Origin: an uncultured Clostridia bacterium
GTDB lineage: Bacteria > Bacillota > Clostridia > Christensenellales > Borkfalkiaceae
DNA: 10,827 nucleotides
Assembly (NCBI GenBank): GCA_947174175.1
Contig: CAMWHW010000012.1
Span: forward strand, 1 to 10,827
Direction of reading: 5' to 3'
This document shows positions 5,901 through 10,827 of the stretch, one piece after another. Under the pieces are notes generated by a model. That model was given only the letters and a program-made list of their open reading frames with translations. It made no database searches and was not told the DNA's origin. Every line of letters starts with the position of its first letter. The first letter of the stretch is position 1. Position numbers and translations under genes: made by a program.

Positions 5901-7832
5901 TTACATTAGGGCTCTGCCCTGGGCAGTGCCGATAATGGTAAGAACTTCGATTTCTTCACCAGTTGCCGCGTCGACGTAAACGTAGTATTCGTTGTTGTCA
6001 AGCGTGCCGACGAACTCGTAGCAAAGTACTTCTTCACCGTCGAAAGGAATGAGCGCGGTGCGCGAAGACTTAATCTCCATATTGCCGTTCACGCTCGCCT
6101 TAGCCTGCGCCTCGCTGATGGAGGGCTTTGCAAGGCTTCTTTCGCCGTGGTTGAGAACGTAGCTCAGACCTTCCATACCGGTTACGATGCCGCGCTCCTC
6201 GCAAACCTTGACCTTAATGAGGTCGGGATAGAGAATCGTGCCGCCCTGTACGGGTGCAAAGTTGAGGTTGCACGTCGTGCCGTTTTCGCTCGTCCAGACT
6301 GCCTTTAAACCGGTAAGTTTAAGGGAGGAGAGGAAGTCCTCAGCAATCGCAACGCATCTGTCAACCGAGAAATTCTTGTCGCTGCAATCTTTATAACTGT
6401 CAAAAGCAACTACTTTTCCGCCGAGCTTGGAAAGCTGTACGAACATTTCGCCGTCAGGGGTGGTCAGGCTTACGTTGTAAAGGGTCAACGCTTCGCCGGT
6501 TGCCTCGCCCGTGCACTTTACTTCGGATACCTTATAGTCCTTAAAGTATTCCTTTGCAAGCTTTTCGGCGGTCTGTGCGGTTATTTCCTTCTGACCTTTC
6601 AAAGCCTTGGGATTGGTCTTTTTAACGCTGTCGGAGAAGGGGCCGTCGTGAATACCCTTGGGGGTTTCGAACGTGTTGTTCTGAATTACGGAGAAGCCGT
6701 CGCCGATATTGCTGGACTTGCCGCGCATAGCCTGCATAAGGTCCTTACCGTCGCAGGTGGAAACGAGGGTGTTAAGCTCTTCCTTAATCTTGGCGTTGGT
6801 TTCGTACATATACTGCAAGGACTGCTTCTGCGAAGCGGTTAGCTCGCCGCCGTTTGCAACGGTGTAAAGCATCTGCTTTGCGCTGTCGCCCATCTTGTTG
6901 ATGAAGGACGACATCTGTTCGGTCATCTGCATATCGAGGGGGAATCTTTCAAGAATGGTTTCCGCAGTTTCGCTTTCGATAGCAATGTCGGAAAGAACGC
7001 GCACTCTGTCGCTTGCGGAGGAGGAAGCCTTCGCTCTGGACAGGTCGGCGTCAAGGTTGTCGATTACCGAATTGAGCTCGTAGAGGGATTCGGTGTAGCC
7101 CGAAGCCATATCCGCCTGCATGTTGTCCATAGTCAGCCAGCCGAAGGTTACCACCGTGCCGAGAGCAAGGGTGGTTACGCCCAGGGAAATTACGGCTGCA
7201 AGCCAGCCGCCGAAGCCGGGTGCGTGTCTCTTTTCGTTGCGCTCCGCACGCTTTTCGGCGCGGACTTTAAGCGCGTGCTCTCTCTTGGCCTTTTTCTCTG
7301 CAAGGTAAGCCTGGCGCTTTGCCTTCTTTTCCGCAAGTCTTGCCTTTCTTTCGCTTTCGATTCTCTTGCGGCGCGCCTGCTTGCTCTCGTTCTTAATCAT
7401 ATCTCTGCGCTCTTTGCGCTTTTCTCTTCTCTCCGCACGCTTTTCCTTTAAGGCGGCAATGCGTTCGAGTTTCTTTTCCTTGTGCGCGAGCTTTCTTTCA
7501 AGGCGAGCCTGCTTCTTTTCAGCGGCAAGCTTTGCTCTTGCAATGCGCTTTTCCTCGCGCTGCTTCATTTTCAGCGCTTTATTTTCGCTGATTTGACGCA
7601 CCTTTTTTGCCTTGCGGACCTTTGCGTCCTTGTTATGCTTTTGCGCCTTTACTTTTTTAACGTTCTTTTTGTCGTTCTTTTTGGCAGTTTTAGTCTGTTC
7701 TACGCTGTTTTTAACCGTTTTCTTGTGCTTTTCCTGAGTATTCTTTTCCGTCTTTGCGGAAGCGTTTCCCTTGCGGGTCAGCTTTTCGGCTTTTTCTGCG
7801 CCGCTTGAAAGGTTCTTCTTTTTCTCAGCCAT
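5901..7832 (-). CDS. ypeB: Germination protein YpeB with a long basic N-terminal extension
   Basis: YpeB is a spore inner-membrane protein needed for SleB incorporation and stability, and it inhibits SleB until germination. The family's body starts with one membrane segment (about 206-232, GFGGW...TFGWL), followed by a helical extracytoplasmic region (about 240-370) and three PepSY-like repeats (about 415-480, 485-557 and 565-630). Total length is 643 residues against about 450 for the B. subtilis protein. The excess is a 204-residue N-terminal tail with about 80 Lys/Arg and 29 Asp/Glu by hand count, rich in Ala and predicted helical. It includes an 11-residue near-repeat around LAEKKAKR (166-187). 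The tail is genuine: the ATG has TAAGGAGG 6 bp upstream, and the tail is in frame without interruption to the membrane segment. The SleB stop codon overlaps this ribosome binding site, so the two genes are coupled. The tail should sit on the cytoplasmic (spore core) side. Confidence 0.92.
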   Translation of the reverse strand: MAEKKKNLSSGAEKAEKLTRKGNASAKTEKNTQEKHKKTVKNSVEQTKTAKKNDKKNVKKVKAQKHNKDAKVRKAKKVRQISENKALKMKQREEKRIARAKLAAEKKQARLERKLAHKEKKLERIAALKEKRAERREKRKERRDMIKNESKQARRKRIESERKARLAEKKAKRQAYLAEKKAKREHALKVRAEKRAERNEKRHAPGFGGWLAAVISLGVTTLALGTVVTFGWLTMDNMQADMASGYTESLYELNSVIDNLDADLSRAKASSSASDRVRVLSDIAIESETAETILERFPLDMQMTEQMSSFINKMGDSAKQMLYTVANGGELTASQKQSLQYMYETNAKIKEELNTLVSTCDGKDLMQAMRGKSSNIGDGFSVIQNNTFETPKGIHDGPFSDSVKKTNPKALKGQKEITAQTAEKLAKEYFKDYKVSEVKCTGEATGEALTLYNVSLTTPDGEMFVQLSKLGGKVVAFDSYKDCSDKNFSVDRCVAIAEDFLSSLKLTGLKAVWTSENGTTCNLNFAPVQGGTILYPDLIKVKVCEERGIVTGMEGLSYVLNHGERSLAKPSISEAQAKASVNGNMEIKSSRTALIPFDGEEVLCYEFVGTLDNNEYYVYVDAATGEEIEVLTIIGTAQGRALM

Positions 7833-7843
7833 TTTTTACCTCC

Positions 7844-8590
7844 TTAAATTGCAAAGACGTGTTTACCGATGGTGGTAACAGTCTTTCTGCCGAATATCCA
7901 AGAGCTGGTTGCAACCGCGGGGTTGTAGTAATAGATACAACCATAAGTGGGGTCCCAGCCGTTCATGGCGTCGCTTGCGGCGTTCATAGCCGTCTTGTCG
8001 GGCTCTAAGTTAATCTGACCGTCGGAAACGGCGGTGAACGCGTGCCTCTGATAGATTACGCCCGCAATCGAGTTGGGGAATGCGGAGGACGCAACTCTGT
8101 TTAAGATAACCGCGCCTACCGCAACCTGACCGGTGTAGCTCTCTCCGCGCGCCTCGGCGTAGATGCACTTCGCAAGAAGATACAGATCCGAATTGGTGTA
8201 GGAAGAGGAACTGCTGCTGTTGCTGCTGCCGCCCTTGTTGCCTTCCAACGCCTTTGCGCTGTCGTTCATACCGAGTGCCTGATAGGTCGATTTACCCGCA
8301 ATGCCGTCGGCAGTAAGTCCGTTTTTGCGCTGGAATTTCTTCACCGCTTCAACGGTCTTTGCTCCGTAGATACCGTCAACGGGACCGTCGTAGTAGCCCC
8401 ATTGCTTTAAGCGGCGCTGTACTTCCTTGACCTCGCCGCCCTTTGAGCCCTGCCTTAAAACCGCAGTCTGGACGCAGGGGAAGGAGGCGCTTTCCTGCGC
8501 AGCCTGTCCCGTCGTTCCGAGTACGGCGCCAACCCCGGCCGCAGTAGCCAGAGCAAAGGCAGCTATGCCCGTAATAAGTGCTTTTTTCAT
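7844..8590 (-). CDS. sleB: Spore cortex-lytic enzyme SleB
   Basis: SleB is a lytic transglycosylase that cleaves cortex peptidoglycan containing muramic-delta-lactam during germination. The 248 residues comprise an N-terminal signal peptide (1 to about 30, ending near TGQAA), a PG_binding_1 domain at about 48-106 (EVQRRLKQWGYYDGPVDGIYG), a Gly/Ser linker at 119-130 and a Hydrolase_2 catalytic domain at about 134-248. The catalytic Glu is probably Glu146 in IYAEARGES. Length and domain order match SleB rather than the single-domain CwlJ. The ATG is preceded by AAGGAGG 5 bp upstream. ypeB follows after 11 bp, the conserved sleB-ypeB pairing. A well-matched sigma-G-type promoter lies upstream. 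Confidence 0.95.
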   Translation of the reverse strand: MKKALITGIAAFALATAAGVGAVLGTTGQAAQESASFPCVQTAVLRQGSKGGEVKEVQRRLKQWGYYDGPVDGIYGAKTVEAVKKFQRKNGLTADGIAGKSTYQALGMNDSAKALEGNKGGSSNSSSSSSYTNSDLYLLAKCIYAEARGESYTGQVAVGAVILNRVASSAFPNSIAGVIYQRHAFTAVSDGQINLEPDKTAMNAASDAMNGWDPTYGCIYYYNPAVATSSWIFGRKTVTTIGKHVFAI

Positions 8591-8641
8591 TTTTCCTCCT
8601 TGCCCCGTTATTCGGAGCCTATGTGTTTATATCGTTGCAAT

Positions 8642-8670
8642 TATTATGAATAATACTTAAAAAGTTATGC
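8642..8670 (-). promoter_or_regulatory. Candidate sigma-G promoter of sleB-ypeB
   Basis: On the minus strand, GCATA (8670-8666), a 17-bp spacer and CATAATA (8648-8642) match the sigma-G -35 (gHATR) and -10 (CATWMTA) elements. Initiation near 8635 gives a leader of about 45 nt ending in the AAGGAGG site. sleB is a late forespore, sigma-G-dependent gene in Bacillus, which agrees. Confidence 0.6.
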
Positions 8671-8687
8671 AAAAAATATTTAACGCC

Positions 8688-8720
8688 GAAAAGGGCGCGT
8701 TGCTGTCCGCAACGCGCCCT
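8688..8720 (-). terminator. Intrinsic terminator of spoIIR
   Basis: AGGGCGCGTTGC (8692-8703) pairs with GCAACGCGCCCT (8709-8720), a 12-bp stem with loop TGTCC. On the minus strand it is followed by TTTTCGG, a short U-run, and lies about 16 bp after the spoIIR stop. The U-tract is short, so termination may be incomplete, but no minus-strand gene starts before sleB. Confidence 0.75.
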
Positions 8721-8736
8721 GCATTTTATGCGTATT

Positions 8737-9267
8737 TTACTTGTTTTTAAACTTATTAATAATGTCGTATATGATGGAGCGGTATTGTACGTCCGCGGAG
8801 GCGGAAGTAAAACACAAGGGGGGATAGATTACGCACCACCAGTTGTCGCCCACGCCCTCGCCCAGCTCTATTATAAGCGCGTCGTAAACGCCCTCTTCCA
8901 GCGTGAGTTCGCCGTAAACGCGGGTAGGGAATTTCTCCTGCCTTATCTGCGCTTTTGCGCCGTAGTGATAGCCGCGCTCTTCAAGCGCCTTTTCGCACAC
9001 CTTTTCTATCTGGGGAAGCAGCCCGCTCATCACTTCCATAGCCGCTTCCTTGGTCACGCATTCCCTGACGAAAGGAGTTATGAATTTAACGGCTTCGTCC
9101 TTGACTTCATATTTGACGCGCTGATCCTCTTCGCTGTTGGAATTGGCGCGGACGTGGATGCGCAGATAGTCGGTATAGACCTCGCCTTGTGGCTTGCTCA
9201 TTCCCACGAAAAACACCGTTGCGGCAAGTACTGCTATAACGGCTAAAACTACAAAAAACTTTTTCAT
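8737..9267 (-). CDS. spoIIR: Stage II sporulation protein R (SpoIIR)
   Basis: SpoIIR is the forespore-made signal that crosses into the intermembrane space and activates SpoIIGA, which cleaves pro-sigma-E in the mother cell. From the ATG at 9267 the protein has 176 residues: an N-terminal membrane/secretion segment (about 4-22), the family motif LRIHVRANSNSEEDQ (35-49) and the conserved block YGELTLEEGVYDALIIELGEG...NWWCVIYPPLC (118-152). It is shorter than the roughly 220-residue Bacillus protein, mostly at the C-terminus. An in-frame GTG at 9276 is possible, but it would lie inside the GAGGTG ribosome binding site that fits the ATG 6 bp downstream, so I chose the ATG. A sigma-F-like promoter precedes it and an intrinsic terminator follows. 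Confidence 0.93.
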   Translation of the reverse strand: MKKFFVVLAVIAVLAATVFFVGMSKPQGEVYTDYLRIHVRANSNSEEDQRVKYEVKDEAVKFITPFVRECVTKEAAMEVMSGLLPQIEKVCEKALEERGYHYGAKAQIRQEKFPTRVYGELTLEEGVYDALIIELGEGVGDNWWCVIYPPLCFTSASADVQYRSIIYDIINKFKNK

Positions 9268-9301
9268 ATCGGTCACCTCGTTATCGTCGATTACACGATT
9301 T

Positions 9302-9329
9302 TTATTGACCGGTGTGAAATTATTTATAC
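9302..9329 (-). promoter_or_regulatory. Candidate sigma-F promoter of spoIIR
   Basis: On the minus strand, GTATA (9329-9325), a 14-bp spacer and GGTCAATAA (9310-9302) resemble sigma-F promoters (GYATA and a GG-starting -10). Initiation near 9295 gives a leader of about 28 nt. spoIIR is the classic sigma-F target, which agrees. It sits in the 72-bp gap after the upstream gene's stop, so spoIIR has its own promoter. Confidence 0.5.
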
Positions 9330-9339
9330 GTCAATTTTT

Positions 9340-9798
9340 TTAAATTACGAAAATTTTTTTATTCCTTTCCACGGCGTAGGTAATGGTGTAGTAGGTGCCG
9401 CCCTCGTGCTTGCGGTCGTACGCAAAAAGAATATCGCTGTTATCAACCATATATCTGTCGCGCGCGTACATACACCCCTTGTAATAGCGGTCGGAAAGCA
9501 CGCGCACCTCGTCGCAGAGTGCCAGAATTTCTCCGTATTTTTTCTTTTCGGACGTGGGAAAACTCTTTTCCTGGTCGGGACAGGGTACGCACGCAATGAG
9601 TTTTAAATTGCTGTTTTGCTCTTTAAGTTCCAGTACGGTCTGAGCCGCAAGCAAATCGAAACCCCACGCCATACCGCACAGAAACGTGTCGTATCCCTTG
9701 TCAATTATTCCCTGCACGCACTCTTTGAGGTAGTCAATATCAAAGTCCTTTTCCACTTCGCGGTGCCCCGTAAACGCGCACGTTTTTCTTTTATTCAT
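9340..9798 (-). CDS. SLOG-family protein, YpsA/DUF1273-like
   Basis: The 152-residue product resembles the YpsA/DUF1273 branch of the SLOG superfamily, Rossmann-like proteins thought to bind nucleotide-derived ligands. Supporting motifs are CAFTGHR (7-13), CGMAWGFDLLAA (41-52), a C-P-C motif followed by DQEKSF (72-80), DRYMVDNSDILFAYD (114-128) and a C-terminal GGT (133-135) that likely closes the nucleotide pocket. There is no membrane segment. The start is 2 bp after the rsmG stop with no visible ribosome binding site, so translation probably depends on coupling to rsmG. The specific function is unknown. YpsA in Bacillus is linked to cell division, but extending that here would be a guess. 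Confidence 0.8.
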   Translation of the reverse strand: MNKRKTCAFTGHREVEKDFDIDYLKECVQGIIDKGYDTFLCGMAWGFDLLAAQTVLELKEQNSNLKLIACVPCPDQEKSFPTSEKKKYGEILALCDEVRVLSDRYYKGCMYARDRYMVDNSDILFAYDRKHEGGTYYTITYAVERNKKIFVI

Positions 9799-9800
9799 AG

Positions 9801-10484
9801 TTAAATTAACGGGGCTTTGCGCTCTTTGCCCTGCCCGCGAGGGTACTGTCTTGGGGTGTGCGCAACCTTTTTTATTACTATAAGAGTGCGCTTTTCGCTG
9901 TTCGGAAGCTCGTAACTTTGCACGGTTTCAAGCTCGCCGCCAAGAATTTTAATTGCGTTAGCCGCTTCCTTGATTTCTTCTTCCGCGTCGCCCTTGTAGG
10001 CTATGAATTTACCGCCCACTCTGACGAACGGCATACAGTATTCGCACAGAGTGTTCAGCCGCGCAACCGCTCTCGCAACCGCAAAATCAAACTTTTCACG
10101 GTAGATAACTTCCCTTGCAGCGTCCTCCGCACGCGCGTTTTTAACCTGCACGCCGTTTAAATTTAACTTATCGACAACCGTCTGTAAATAACCGCACTTC
10201 TTGCCCGTGCTCTCCACAAGCAAAAACTGCAAATCGTCCCTGATAATCTTTAAGGGAATAGAGGGGAAGCCGCCGCCCGAACCTATTTCGACAACGCTTG
10301 CGTTTGGTATTAAAAAACTTTCGCCCGCAACGGAATCGAGGAAATGTTTAATATAAACTTCCTTTTCGTCAGTAATCGCAGTCAAATTGAACTTATTATT
10401 ATAATCGAGCAGCAAATTTTTGAAATTTTCGAATTTCTCCCCGTATTCGCCGCTTATCATATCCATATAACGCTTGCAATTCAT
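9801..10484 (-). CDS. rsmG: 16S rRNA m7G527 methyltransferase RsmG (GidB)
   Basis: RsmG methylates N7 of G527 in 16S rRNA using S-adenosylmethionine. From the ATG at 10484 it has 227 residues. Visible are NLTAI (33-37) and KHFLDS (46-51), the SAM-binding VEIGSGGGFPS (65-75), ARAVARL (137-143), GGKFIAYKG (157-165) and the typical YPR-containing basic C-terminus (214-216 onward). The frame extends upstream to a TTG at 10532 (243 residues), but that codon has no ribosome binding site and a good promoter lies inside the extension, so I prefer the ATG. It has no ribosome binding site either, and the predicted transcript start is only a few bases upstream. rsmG is commonly origin-proximal near parAB. 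Here mnmG does not precede it, unlike in Bacillus. Confidence 0.93.
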   Translation of the reverse strand: MNCKRYMDMISGEYGEKFENFKNLLLDYNNKFNLTAITDEKEVYIKHFLDSVAGESFLIPNASVVEIGSGGGFPSIPLKIIRDDLQFLLVESTGKKCGYLQTVVDKLNLNGVQVKNARAEDAAREVIYREKFDFAVARAVARLNTLCEYCMPFVRVGGKFIAYKGDAEEEIKEAANAIKILGGELETVQSYELPNSEKRTLIVIKKVAHTPRQYPRGQGKERKAPLI

Positions 10485-10493
10485 ATCCCATGT

Positions 10494-10522
10494 ATTGTAG
10501 CACAAAGAGTGTCTTTTAACAA
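10494..10522 (-). promoter_or_regulatory. Sigma-A promoter (extended -10) of rsmG
   Basis: On the minus strand, TTGTTA (10522-10517), a 17-bp spacer and TACAAT (10499-10494) form a sigma-A promoter. TGC immediately before the -10 gives an extended -10 element. Predicted initiation is near 10487, about 3 nt before the rsmG ATG. Confidence 0.55.
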
Positions 10523-10532
10523 GCGTTTTCAA

Positions 10533-10827
10533 ATCGGTTGATTTGTAGATAATTTTATCGACTTGTTCACATTTTGCGGTTGATAATTATTTTTTCTTTC
10601 AATCTCCGACATTTTTTTATTTTTTTCGGGACGGGGTTGAAAAAGTTTATCCACTTTTCAACTTTTTATCAACTTATTAACTCACAAAAAACGTTGAAAT
10701 AATGTGCTTTCAAAACGCTTAAAATAAGCTTATTTTGTTGCATTTTTCCGCGTTTTTTGTTATTATATTAAAGGCGTAAGTGCAACTTGTCCTAATTTAT
10801 CTACAATTGCACCGCAACCTACTAATA
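10533..10827. other. AT-rich gene-free region with DnaA-box-like 9-mers; possible oriC segment
   Basis: No gene is visible in these 295 bp. DnaA-box-like 9-mers (consensus TTATCCACA) are TTATCGACT at 10555, TTGTTCACA at 10563, the inverse of TTATCAACC at 10579-10587, TTATCCACT at 10647 and TTATCAACT at 10666, plus a related TTATTAAC at 10674. Several long T-runs (10588-10626 and 10733-10760) would be easy to unwind. An 8-bp inverted repeat, GTTGAAAA (10636-10643) with TTTTCAAC (10655-10662), flanks the best box. A 16-bp perfect palindrome, AAAATAAGCTTATTTT, is at 10721-10736. A plus-strand promoter is possible, TTGCAT-N17-TATTAT starting at 10738, pointing out of the window. No perfect DnaA box is present and dnaA itself is not in view. 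Confidence 0.4.

Noticed and set aside
5697..5909. 70-residue plus-strand ORF between parB and ypeB
   Set aside because: It starts with a non-ATG codon inside the parB terminator and runs through the opposing ypeB terminator; no ribosome binding site or family resemblance.
7120..7808. Several overlapping plus-strand ORFs rich in Phe, Leu, Arg and Ser
   Set aside because: They are the complement of the Lys/Glu/Arg-rich ypeB tail, whose codons leave the opposite strand free of stops.
8728..9246. 172-residue plus-strand ORF opposite spoIIR
   Set aside because: It is the antisense shadow of spoIIR, has no ribosome binding site or recognisable motif, and the minus strand encodes clear SpoIIR family motifs.
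9268..9276. GTG start for spoIIR, three codons upstream
   Set aside because: The GTG is part of the GAGGTG ribosome binding site that is correctly spaced for the ATG at 9267.

Overview
The window looks like an origin-proximal stretch of an endospore-forming Bacillota chromosome, probably class Clostridia. The evidence is parA and parB with parS-like sites, rsmG, yyaC, and three more spore genes (spoIIR, sleB, ypeB), with strong AAGGAGG-type ribosome binding sites and CCA-encoding tRNA genes. I cannot assign a genus. Nothing resembles a prophage, transposon, CRISPR array or defence island.

Layout, left to right. Positions 1-163 hold two minus-strand tRNA genes: tRNA-Gly(GCC), cut by the window edge, and tRNA-Val(UAC). 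Positions 164-464 are non-coding and contain a small set of 34-bp-spaced repeats. yyaC (minus) is divergent from ftsH (plus). The roughly 630 bp between them carry two parS-like sites, DnaA-box-like 9-mers and the ftsH promoter. ftsH, parA and parB follow on the plus strand. A 13-bp hairpin and a third, unusual parS-like site lie between ftsH and parA, and a clear intrinsic terminator follows parB. From about 5850 to 10484 all genes are on the minus strand. In transcription order they are rsmG and a YpsA/DUF1273 SLOG-family gene (2 bp apart), then spoIIR, then sleB-ypeB (translationally coupled). The right-hand 340 bp are AT-rich, with several DnaA-box-like 9-mers and no gene, and could be part of oriC or an origin-flanking regulatory region.

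How the genes fit together. ParA, ParB and the parS sites would organise and segregate the origin. In a sporulating cell the origin region enters the forespore first. SpoIIR (forespore signal that triggers pro-sigma-E processing in the mother cell), YyaC (GPR-like HybD-fold spore protein) and SleB/YpeB (cortex-lytic enzyme and its partner) are all spore-related and all lie within about 9 kb of the parS sites. Candidate forespore-type promoters precede spoIIR, yyaC and sleB. FtsH is the membrane AAA+ protease, and RsmG methylates 16S rRNA.

The most unusual features are a YpeB with a roughly 200-residue Lys/Arg-rich N-terminal tail that should face the spore core, an FtsH whose extracytoplasmic domain is about twice the usual size, and a parS-like site upstream of parA with one parS half and one Noc-site-like half.
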